40,320 nucleotides of DNA, from positions 1 through 40,320 of the forward strand of contig JAISKH010000021.1 of assembly GCA_031261325.1 (NCBI GenBank), in the 5' to 3' direction. Below the pieces are notes generated by a model. That model had not been told where the DNA came from. It searched no databases and was given only the letters and a program-made list of their open reading frames with translations. A program made the translations under genes and the position numbers. Origin of the DNA: Oscillospiraceae bacterium. Lineage in GTDB: Bacteria > Bacillota > Clostridia > Oscillospirales > Oscillospiraceae. Shown one piece after another: positions 34,084-40,320 of the stretch. The first letter of the stretch is position 1. The number at the start of each line of letters is the position of its first letter.

Positions 34084-35973
34084 TTATTTCGCTGTTCCTG
34101 ATTTCTTTTTGTCGGTCAGAGCGACGATTACGAGTGTTACGACGCTGCCGAGCAGGAGCGGGACGTAGACTGCAACGCCTGCGTCGCCTGTCCGTGGCAT
34201 TTCACCGAGCGGCGGGTACTCGTCGTAAATCCACTCGCCGGTGTTGTCATCCCAATGCCATTCGCCCTTCGGCGTGCCGTCCTCGTCAAACTCTATGTAC
34301 CCGTCATCGCTCGGGACGACCTTGTCGCCCGGAATATTCGGGACGGGCGGTTGCTCCGTCGTCGGCGTGTTCGGAGTGCTCGGCGGCGTAGGTACCGGTG
34401 CCGCGGACGGCGGAGCCGAGGGTGGCGTCGTCGTGGACGGCGGCGGTGTCTGTGTCATCGGCGGTGCCGAGGTGGGCGGCGCGCTTGGCGACTCCGAAGT
34501 CGGCGGTGCGCTCGGTGTCGGCGAGACGCTCGGTGGCGGTGTCTGCGACGTTGCCGGTGGCAACGAATACGGCGGTATGTATGGCGTGGGTGTCGGCGTG
34601 GGTGATGGACTTGGAGTTTCTATCGGGGGTTGCGACGGTGTTTCGCCCGGCGATGGGGCTGGGGTTCCTGTCGGGGGTTGCGATGGGGTCTCGCCCGGCG
34701 ATGGGGTTGGGGTTTCTGTCGGGGGTTGCGATGGTGTCTCACCCGGCGATGGGGTTGGAGTTTCAATCGGGGGTTGCGATGGAGTCTCACCCGGCGATGG
34801 GGCTGGGGTTTCTGTCGGGGGTTGCGACGGCGTCTCACCCGGCGATGGGGGTGGAGTTTCTATTGGGGGTTGCGATGGGGTCTCACCCGGCGACGGGGTT
34901 GGCGTTTCTGTCGGGGGTTGCGACGGGGTCTCGCCCGGCGATGGGGTTGGGGTTTCTATCGGGGTCTCTGACGGGGTAGGTGTGGGATTTTCGTCGTTCG
35001 GCGCCTTTAGGGTCAGCCCTGCGGCGACAGCCACCGCATCGGGGTCGGAAATGATAACCAGTAGGTCCTGCTGGTACGACTCTAGCTGTTTATAGGCGTG
35101 CAGAGTAGCATCGGCGCGCGCGTCATGTCCATGGAACAGGTCGTTCAACGGCAGCGTATTTCCCGCGTAGCTCAGCGGAACATTGAATGTCAGTATGTCG
35201 CCGTCTTTGCCGGTATATCCTGTGTAGTCAACGCCGAGAGGTAGCTTACTTTTGTCGATAGTGTAGCTCGTCAAATCGGTGAGTTTGATGGTTACGGTAC
35301 CAACGTATGCGCTGCCGTCATTTGTCAGAGTCAACTCAGACGGGGTAACGTCGATTTGGAAATTGGGGAAGCTGGGGTGCTTTCCGGCATCTACTACCGC
35401 GTTAAAGTAGTTGACCATGGCAGAGGTGTAACTTGCAGAGGTGAGCTTTGAAGACATTTCTGTTTGGCTGTACGGCCATGGGTATCCGACTCCGCCGCTG
35501 GAAGAGGCATAGCCTTGGTCGTGCAGATAAGTGTACAGCGCGTATTGGGTCAAAAGCTGGGCGACCTTGTCGTTCAACCCGCCCGTCACATAGGGATAGC
35601 CATGCAGGAGTAGGCTCTTTAACCCCGTGACAGTCGCCGGGTCGTATGTGTTCGCTATGTCGAACTCGCCGCTTATTGTGTTCCAACCCGGGTCGGTCTT
35701 GTCGTAGTTCAGGCAATATGCGGGCACCTCGCCATCAGAGTACACCGCTAAAAAGACGACCTTCATAAGATGTCCGCTACCATGTGGTACGTTATTGACC
35801 GGAATCTCGGGTTCGCCAGCCGCCGGGTTGGGGTAGGTGTTGATGAATGGAGTGCCGGTAAGGGCTTGAACCATGGGTGCGTATATGATGCTTAAGATGA
35901 GCAGCACCGCAAAAAGTCCCGTAAATAATCTCCTCATGTTCTTGTTCCTTGGTGTATGATTTTCCATTTTCAT
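34084..35973 (-). CDS. Thioester-domain cell-wall adhesin with Pro-rich repeat stalk
   Basis: A 629-residue surface protein. The signal peptide has a long basic head and RRLFTGLFAVLLILSIIYAPMVQA. A Cys-Gln thioester (TQxA) domain follows, with AYCLNYD (Cys87) and LLTQYALYTYL (Gln143), the pair that forms an internal thioester for covalent host or ligand attachment. Next is an Ig-like segment (PSELTLTNDGSAYVGTVTIKL). A Pro/Thr stalk with seven 16-residue repeats leads to a Pro/Ser tail, a folded piece (DDGYIEFDEDGTPKGEWHWDD) and the sorting signal MPRTGDAG, hydrophobic helix and KKKSGTAK. ATG 35973 follows AAGGAG. MPRTG is a variant of LPXTG. It is likely sortase-anchored. Confidence 0.92.
   Translation of the reverse strand: MKMENHTPRNKNMRRLFTGLFAVLLILSIIYAPMVQALTGTPFINTYPNPAAGEPEIPVNNVPHGSGHLMKVVFLAVYSDGEVPAYCLNYDKTDPGWNTISGEFDIANTYDPATVTGLKSLLLHGYPYVTGGLNDKVAQLLTQYALYTYLHDQGYASSSGGVGYPWPYSQTEMSSKLTSASYTSAMVNYFNAVVDAGKHPSFPNFQIDVTPSELTLTNDGSAYVGTVTIKLTDLTSYTIDKSKLPLGVDYTGYTGKDGDILTFNVPLSYAGNTLPLNDLFHGHDARADATLHAYKQLESYQQDLLVIISDPDAVAVAAGLTLKAPNDENPTPTPSETPIETPTPSPGETPSQPPTETPTPSPGETPSQPPIETPPPSPGETPSQPPTETPAPSPGETPSQPPIETPTPSPGETPSQPPTETPTPSPGETPSQPPTGTPAPSPGETPSQPPIETPSPSPTPTPTPYIPPYSLPPATSQTPPPSVSPTPSAPPTSESPSAPPTSAPPMTQTPPPSTTTPPSAPPSAAPVPTPPSTPNTPTTEQPPVPNIPGDKVVPSDDGYIEFDEDGTPKGEWHWDDNTGEWIYDEYPPLGEMPRTGDAGVAVYVPLLLGSVVTLVIVALTDKKKSGTAK
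34625..34960 (-). repeat. Seven 48-bp tandem repeats coding for the adhesin stalk
   Basis: Units start at 34625, 34673, 34721, 34769, 34817, 34865 and 34913. Each encodes a TPxPSPGETPSQPP-type 16-mer with Thr/Ala/Pro at one position and Thr/Ile at another. Several neighbouring units differ by only a few bases, so copy number is likely to vary by slippage or recombination. Confidence 0.92.
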
Positions 35974-36023
35974 TTGAAATTCTCCTTTCTTCGAGATTGT
36001 TCTTGTTCCAATAGCTGTTCGGA

Positions 36024-36059
36024 TTAAACTGCGATATGTTCTCCGATTTTTGCGTTCAT
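36024..36059 (-). CDS. Possible 11-codon leader ORF upstream of the adhesin gene
   Basis: On the minus strand AAGGAGGTAATACAT precedes ATG, giving MNAKIGEHIAV and TAA. The ribosome binding site is the best in the neighbourhood. The peptide resembles the beginning of XRE-type regulators (compare MNVNLGDKIREL in this window) but no HTH follows in any frame I read. It lies 50 bp before the adhesin start on the presumed transcript. It could be a leader peptide or the remnant of a lost regulator gene. Confidence 0.4.
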   Translation of the reverse strand: MNAKIGEHIAV

Positions 36060-36107
36060 ATGTATTACCTCCTTTATTATCGGGGTGTTCTCCCGATTTA
36101 TGTTTTA

Positions 36108-36138
36108 ATTTTAGCGGACGAAGCAACTTGCGAGTCAA
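36108..36138 (-). promoter_or_regulatory. Weak promoter candidate for the adhesin gene
   Basis: Minus-strand TTGACT (36138-36133) and TAAAAT (36113-36108) have a 19-bp spacer, longer than usual. A small hairpin (ATCGGG/CCCGAT, about 36079-36097) follows in the leader. The 36139-36299 region shows nothing further. Confidence 0.35.
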
Positions 36139-36299
36139 TAGGCAATTTGAAATAAATTATATTTTTATTAAAACGCCAAACCGCAAAGGTTAACTCCGTT
36201 TGTTGGCTGCAATTGCCGACTTCGCGTGCGAAAAATCGGCGGAAGTCACTTCCGAGTTTTGGCGATGACGCGTGGTGCTTTTTGTGTTGAAACGCGAAA

Positions 36300-36333
36300 A
36301 AGCGACCGTCCCCTAATTCGGGGACGGTCGCTT
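36300..36333 (-). terminator. Terminator of the FIST-histidine kinase operon
   Basis: AAGCGACCGTCCCC (36300-36313) pairs perfectly with GGGGACGGTCGCTT (36320-36333). On the minus strand the stem is followed by TTT. It lies about 30 bp after the kinase stop codon. Confidence 0.85.
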
Positions 36334-36364
36334 TGTGCTATTTCATTGATTTTCGTGTTATATA

Positions 36365-38101
36365 CTATTTTATAAATTGCCCGATTAAACTCATTGCGCT
36401 TTCATATTCTATGGGTTTTCCGATATGTCCGTTCATTCCGGCGTTGATTACGTTTTGAACGTCGTGCTTACTCACGTTCGCCGTCAACGCGAGAATCGGC
36501 ACGGAGGTTGCGTCCTCTCGGTCTAGGGCGCGAATGGCGCGAGTGGCTTCCATTCCGTCCATTATCGGCATTTGAATATCCATCAGAATTAAGTCAAAGC
36601 AACCATTCTCCGACGCGGCGAACATCTCCAGCGCGACTGTGCCGTTCTCCGCGAAAGACAGAGTGGCTCCGCTATCTTCTAATATTGCGGCTACAATTTC
36701 TCGGTTTATTTCAACATCGTCAACGACTAATATGTGTTTTCGGGAAAAATCAATGCTTTCCGTGGCGACAATTCCGCTGTCCGATGCCGTATCTGAAGCG
36801 TCGCGCTCAAACCAAATGTCGAAGCTGACGGTTGTTCCCGCGCCGACCGCGCTTTTTACTTGTATCGTGCCGCCCATCAGTTCAACAATGTTTTTGCTGA
36901 TTGACAGCCCCAGTCCCATGCCGCCGTATTTTTTGGACATGCTGTCGTCCGCCTGTACGAAAGACGAGAAGATTCCTGATAGCGTCTCGTCGGACATGCC
37001 TATTCCTTGGTCTATTACCGCGAACTTGACGAAAACCGCTTGGCTGTCCCGCGATACGACGCGGACATCGACGGTTACGCCGCTGTTCGGGTTTGAAAAC
37101 TTGACGGCGTTGGAGACGATATTGGTTAGAGCTTGTATGAGCCGCGGCGAATCCCCGACAATTTTCAGATTATCCGCCGCGTCGGTTTGCAGCGTTATGG
37201 ATATATCTTTTTTCGCGGCGTGCTCCGTTTGGGCGGTAATCATTTCGTATAGCACATCATTGAGCGCGAACGGGGCGTTCTCTAATGCCAATTTTCCGTC
37301 TTCGATTTGGGAAATGTCAAGCGCGTCGTTTAGCAGCCCCAGCAGTTGGCGCGACGAGACGTCAATTTGCGCCGCGCAACGGGCAATTTCGTCTGATTTT
37401 TGGGAGTTCATCGCAATCCTGTTCATTCCGATTATGGCGTTGAGCGGGGTGCGAATCTCGTGATTCAAGTTGGAGAGGAACCGCTTCTTGACTTTTACCG
37501 CCTCGAGCGCTGTTTCGAGGGCGTAAAAGTTGTTGATAATCCCGTTCATCTGCTGACAGTACACGGCGAAGGAGGACACTACGTCTTTTTGCTCGTAGTC
37601 AAAAATGCGCGCTTTTGCCTTGCTGATACCGCCCAGAATAATCCCTTCCAACTTGTGATTGTTGTCAAATATCGGGTAATACATAGCGTGCGCAAGCTCA
37701 AAAGCAGCCAGCGGGGAATCCTCCGTCGGAGTTTCCACCGTGACTGTAGAATGCTTGAAATTCAGTAAGTTCGAGCCTTTAATCCAATCTTCCGATACTA
37801 AAATCTCTGTGAGATTATCGTCGTAGTTGCAGCTTCCCGTAATAATGAGCTTGTCGCCCGCGACATTCAGAATCAGGATAACGCCCAATTCCACCTGAAA
37901 AATATCCACAACGCCCTCTGCCGTTGTATCCATCATCTCCGACAGGGAGGAGGAACAGAGCGTCTCCTGCGCATATTGATGAATCAGGTTGAAAAAGTCA
38001 ATCTGCGCGTCAAGCTTCTGGCGCAATTCACGAACGTCTTGTTTTTCTTTTTCGCTGTTTCCCATAGAATACTGCTGTAGCTCCTTTGGTTCTTTTTGCA
38101 T
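36365..38101 (-). CDS. Hybrid sensor histidine kinase (GAF-like, HisKA, HATPase, receiver)
   Basis: A 578-residue soluble-looking kinase without membrane helices. It has an N-terminal coiled segment, a GAF-like sensor (about 40-195: LSEMMDTTAEGVVDIFQVELGVILIL), HisKA with FLSNLNHEIRTPLNAIIG (His214), and HATPase_c with N box NIVSNAVKF, DQGIGMS and GGMGLGLSISKNIVELMGG. The C-terminal receiver has VVDDVEINREIV, Asp508 in LILMDIQMPIMDG, the Thr switch in LALTANV and the Lys in GKPIEY. ATG 38101 lies 4 bp after the FIST gene stop but with a weak ribosome binding site; ATG 38065 is an alternative. It should take its signal from the co-encoded FIST protein. No separate output regulator or Hpt protein follows. 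Confidence 0.92.
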   Translation of the reverse strand: MQKEPKELQQYSMGNSEKEKQDVRELRQKLDAQIDFFNLIHQYAQETLCSSSLSEMMDTTAEGVVDIFQVELGVILILNVAGDKLIITGSCNYDDNLTEILVSEDWIKGSNLLNFKHSTVTVETPTEDSPLAAFELAHAMYYPIFDNNHKLEGIILGGISKAKARIFDYEQKDVVSSFAVYCQQMNGIINNFYALETALEAVKVKKRFLSNLNHEIRTPLNAIIGMNRIAMNSQKSDEIARCAAQIDVSSRQLLGLLNDALDISQIEDGKLALENAPFALNDVLYEMITAQTEHAAKKDISITLQTDAADNLKIVGDSPRLIQALTNIVSNAVKFSNPNSGVTVDVRVVSRDSQAVFVKFAVIDQGIGMSDETLSGIFSSFVQADDSMSKKYGGMGLGLSISKNIVELMGGTIQVKSAVGAGTTVSFDIWFERDASDTASDSGIVATESIDFSRKHILVVDDVEINREIVAAILEDSGATLSFAENGTVALEMFAASENGCFDLILMDIQMPIMDGMEATRAIRALDREDATSVPILALTANVSKHDVQNVINAGMNGHIGKPIEYESAMSLIGQFIK

Positions 38102-38105
38102 GGCT

Positions 38106-39317
38106 TTAACGATATAACACGAGAAGTGTTGTCGTGTATGTATGGAATGTGTTCTTATTCCCCAAGGGGCAATATTCGCCGAAGCCGTACATGCCGAGCC
38201 ACGGCGGGACAACGCCCTCGTCAGACAGCGCCGTCTGAATCATTTCGATGATTTCATCTTTCAGAACCTTGCCGAATAGCGTTCGACCTCTCGCAAGGCA
38301 ATCCGCCTGAAAGACGGCAACGGGGTGGACTTTCCCGTCGGAGGAATGGCTCAAAATATCTTCGCGAAGTGCCGCCAACGCCTTTTCTTGCTCGGAAAAC
38401 ACGCGGTTTTCGTCTCGCGTCGTCAAATAGTATTGTTCGCCCTCTTTGATTGTCGCGGACACGAACATCACGTCGGGTGCGTCCTCGTGCGCGACGGCGA
38501 GACGGAGCAGGTAGTCGCTTCCGTATTCCTCAACCAGCTCGGGTTGCAGCTTTATTGCCATTCCGCCCTGGAGCAGCGCGTTCTTGAGATACTCCTCCGC
38601 CTGACCGGAGACCGCGGAATACGTTTCCCACGCCGGACCGTTATCAAGCTCGATAATCATATTGTTCTCAGCCTTGGTTACGGTCATCGGCTCGCCGTAG
38701 GCGTTGAACCCGTGACAGGCGCGGGTTGCCACACGGAGCGTTTCGTCGGCGAAACCGACGACCCACGCTTCGCTGCTTCCGGATACGCCGTTCACATATT
38801 GCTCCGTGAAAATGCCCTTGTAGTTGTCCGAGGAAAGCCCGCCGGAGATAATCAAATCGGGCAGGATTTCGTTGAACGCCTTGAGCACTTCGTCTGAATT
38901 GGTATCAAGTCCCGGCGTGAGCAGATATGCCGCCGTAACGCCCGGCAGCTTTTCTTTTAGCCCCTTAGCAAGTTCAAGACCTTTTTCGTAGGAGGTATTA
39001 GCCGTAAATCCCGACACGCTGGAGTATGCCGCTTCCGTTTCGGGACCTTGTATGCCCATAATCGCCATACTGGTCAGCACTTCCCCGACGCCCTCGCGCC
39101 CGATTACGCCGCCGCAGGTGGTTCCCAATATTCGCGCTTGCGGAACCTTTTGCCGAATAGCCGTCGCAATCTTCTTGACGTCAAATCCGATTCCGGCATT
39201 GAATATCCAAATGCCGCCGTCCACCGGAGCTTCGTCTCCGAATATAATGTCCATACACTCGTCAACCGCGCGTGTCGCGTTCGCGGAGCGCGCGCTGGCG
39301 GAATAAAAATCCAGCAT
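38106..39317 (-). CDS. FIST-domain sensory protein
   Basis: A 403-residue protein with FIST_N (IWIFNAGIGFDVKKIATAIRQKVPQARILGTTCGGVIGREGV, ILPDLIISGGLSSDNYKG, GSSEAWVVGFADETLRVATRACHGFNAYGEPMTVTKAENN) and FIST_C (AIKLQPELVEEYGSDYLLRLAV, the end with LGMYGFGEYCPLGNKNTFHTYTTTLLVLY). FIST modules are thought to bind small ligands such as amino acids and feed signals to kinases or methyl-accepting proteins. It has no signal peptide or membrane helix, so it acts in the cytoplasm. The start follows GAGGAAAATACAA. It is the first gene of a two-gene operon with the hybrid kinase. Confidence 0.93.
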   Translation of the reverse strand: MLDFYSASARSANATRAVDECMDIIFGDEAPVDGGIWIFNAGIGFDVKKIATAIRQKVPQARILGTTCGGVIGREGVGEVLTSMAIMGIQGPETEAAYSSVSGFTANTSYEKGLELAKGLKEKLPGVTAAYLLTPGLDTNSDEVLKAFNEILPDLIISGGLSSDNYKGIFTEQYVNGVSGSSEAWVVGFADETLRVATRACHGFNAYGEPMTVTKAENNMIIELDNGPAWETYSAVSGQAEEYLKNALLQGGMAIKLQPELVEEYGSDYLLRLAVAHEDAPDVMFVSATIKEGEQYYLTTRDENRVFSEQEKALAALREDILSHSSDGKVHPVAVFQADCLARGRTLFGKVLKDEIIEMIQTALSDEGVVPPWLGMYGFGEYCPLGNKNTFHTYTTTLLVLYR

Positions 39318-39382
39318 TTGTATTTTCCTCGCTATTCATAAATTGGGCAGTTTTTTGTTGTTATCGTTGAATATCTCCTTGA

Positions 39383-39412
39383 ATAATAGCATATCAAGAA
39401 CGGTTCTGTCAA
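39383..39412 (-). promoter_or_regulatory. Promoter of the FIST-kinase operon
   Basis: Minus-strand consensus TTGACA (39412-39407), an 18-bp spacer and TATTAT (39388-39383), about 65 bp before the FIST start. Only 56 bp separate it from the divergent TetR gene promoter. Confidence 0.7.
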
Positions 39413-39468
39413 GCGCGGAAATTTGCAAAGGTAACTCAAATTTGTACGCGTTTCGCGCTTTTTCCCTA

Positions 39469-39497
39469 TTGAAAAAAGCAAATTCTTGTTGTATACT
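39469..39497 (+). promoter_or_regulatory. Promoter of the TetR-family regulator gene
   Basis: TTGAAA (39469-39474), a 17-bp spacer and TATACT (39492-39497). It places the transcript start near 39504, which excludes in-frame starts further upstream. Confidence 0.7.
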
Positions 39498-39560
39498 GTA
39501 TGTGAATATGGTTGCCTGCTCTCTGTTGCGGCAAATTATACCGACGCGAAGGAAGTGGTT

Positions 39561-40232
39561 TTGAGGTTGAACGGAAAGAACTTTTCGAGTTATGACATTC
39601 TCGGGGAACGATATAGCCTGCCCTACGGCGGGGAATGCGAGCACCCGACGGAAGAGCGCATTCTGATGAACGCGACCATTTTGTTCGCAACGCGCGGATA
39701 TGACGGCACGACCACAAAAATGATTGGTAAGGCGGCGGGCGTTACCGACGGCGCACTTTACAGACATTTCTCCGGCAAAAAAGTATTGTGGAACGCGGTT
39801 GTCGAGCATACGGTGCAGTTATACAGGTTGTATCACGAGCGGCTTGCCGCCGCGATTGCCGATGAGGACGACTTTGAAAACGCCGTGAACACGATATTTG
39901 AAGAACCGATGCTTATGCGAAACGGTTTTACGGCGTTCGCTTTCGCGCTTATCATTAACGAACAGGTTAGCAATCCGCTTGCGGGGAAAACCTTCTGCGA
40001 GTCGTTTCTGGATTACAGCATTGCGCTGCATAAAGGGTTTTTTGACAAATTTGTTGAGCGCGGAGTTGTGAATGCGTTCGACACCGAGCTTATGGCGACG
40101 ACTTTCGTGTGTACCGTAAATATGGGGATTGACCTTGCGGTGCAACGAATATTGGGTAGAGAAGTTCGGCTTGACTTTGCCGAATGTTTGGAAAGGCTAA
40201 AGGCGCATATTTTGCAAATCGCGGTCATATAG
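39561..40232 (+). CDS. TetR/AcrR-family transcriptional regulator
   Basis: About 223 residues. The TetR_N DNA-binding domain is TEERILMNATILFATRGYDGTTTKMIGKAAGVTDGALYRHFSGKKVLW (recognition helix at GALYRHF), then an all-helical ligand-binding domain (FEEPMLMRNGFTAFAFALIINEQ, FCESFLDYSIALHKGFFDKF). TTG 39561 is chosen: GGAAG is five bases upstream and the promoter rules out the longer reading. TTG 39567 is also possible. It is divergent from the FIST-kinase operon, with promoters 56 bp apart, so it may repress that operon or itself; no palindrome could be assigned. After its stop at 40232, the last 88 bases hold nothing recognisable. Confidence 0.88.
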   Translation: MRLNGKNFSSYDILGERYSLPYGGECEHPTEERILMNATILFATRGYDGTTTKMIGKAAGVTDGALYRHFSGKKVLWNAVVEHTVQLYRLYHERLAAAIADEDDFENAVNTIFEEPMLMRNGFTAFAFALIINEQVSNPLAGKTFCESFLDYSIALHKGFFDKFVERGVVNAFDTELMATTFVCTVNMGIDLAVQRILGREVRLDFAECLERLKAHILQIAVI

Positions 40233-40320
40233 CTTTTGATGTTAAATTAGTGCTTACATACTTTCGGGTATGACTGAATATATGTTGTTATAGCGAGACT
40301 GTTGTTTTTTTGACCTGTTG

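Noticed and set aside
34625-34960. Regularly spaced repeats that might be a CRISPR array
   Set aside because: The 48-bp units are contiguous, have no unique spacers and stay in frame within a surface-protein gene.
34241-35095. 284-codon plus-strand ORF rich in Gly, Asp and Val
   Set aside because: It is the reverse strand of the Pro/Thr repeat stalk of the adhesin; the repeats make the opposite frame open. The adhesin has signal peptide, thioester residues and sorting signal.
39336-39809. 157-codon minus-strand ORF upstream of the FIST gene
   Set aside because: It overlaps both divergent promoters and the TetR DNA-binding domain on the other strand, and has no recognisable protein character.

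Overview
The window is about 40 kb of GC-rich chromosome from an endospore-forming member of the Clostridia (Firmicutes), probably near Oscillospirales or a related uncultured lineage. The evidence is a yunB-type sporulation gene, a spoVAC gene, a yajC plus TIGR04086-type membrane protein pair, strong GGAGG ribosome binding sites with frequent TTG/GTG starts, SLH-domain surface proteins and LPXTG-like sorted proteins. Species cannot be read from the sequence. I saw no rRNA, tRNA, CRISPR array, phage genes or transposase.

Layout. 0.2-4.1 kb: a DMT-family exporter, then a polar amino-acid ABC importer (lipoprotein, permease, ATPase) whose last gene is separated by a 295-bp unit bounded by inverted 17-mers. 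4.4-8.0 kb: a MacAB-like efflux operon with an unusually long adaptor. 8.1-10.3 kb: an SLH surface protein. 10.6-18.0 kb: murD, two M42 aminopeptidases, a methionine gamma-lyase-like PLP protein, yunB and ligA, tightly packed behind one clear promoter. 18.0-18.8 kb (minus): a TIGR04086-like membrane protein and yajC. 18.9-19.7 kb: promoter, structured leader, rplU and rpmA. 20.0-23.1 kb (minus): a sortase-anchored protein, a lone spoVAC, and an SLH-trypsin-like protease. 23.6-29.4 kb: a secreted transglutaminase-like protein and a small type IV pilus/pseudopilus operon (PilC-like platform, four small one-TM proteins, a Cys-rich protein, a PilT-like ATPase). 29.4-31.3 kb (minus): a lipoprotein and an XRE regulator. 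31.6-34.1 kb: malic enzyme followed by a 1.26-kb unit flanked by a 39-bp duplication of the enzyme gene's own 3' end. 34.1-36.1 kb (minus): a thioester-domain adhesin with a Pro-rich repeat stalk. 36.4-39.3 kb (minus): a FIST sensor protein with a hybrid histidine kinase. 39.6-40.2 kb: a TetR regulator, divergent from the FIST operon.

How it fits together. Much of the window concerns the cell envelope: wall precursor synthesis (murD), SLH- and sortase-anchored surface proteins, a thioester adhesin, a Sec accessory subunit, pilus-like secretion machinery and nutrient import. The most interesting unexplained signals are (1) a recurrent intergenic element made of three hairpins, with compensating base changes between copies, (2) the 39-bp direct repeat framing a small cargo unit at the 3' end of the malic enzyme gene, (3) the reduced pilus-like operon, and (4) an L27 gene with neither the N-terminal extension nor the adjacent prp gene usual in Firmicutes. 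Plus-strand base composition also changes from C-rich to G-rich somewhere between about 10 and 13 kb, without regard to gene direction.
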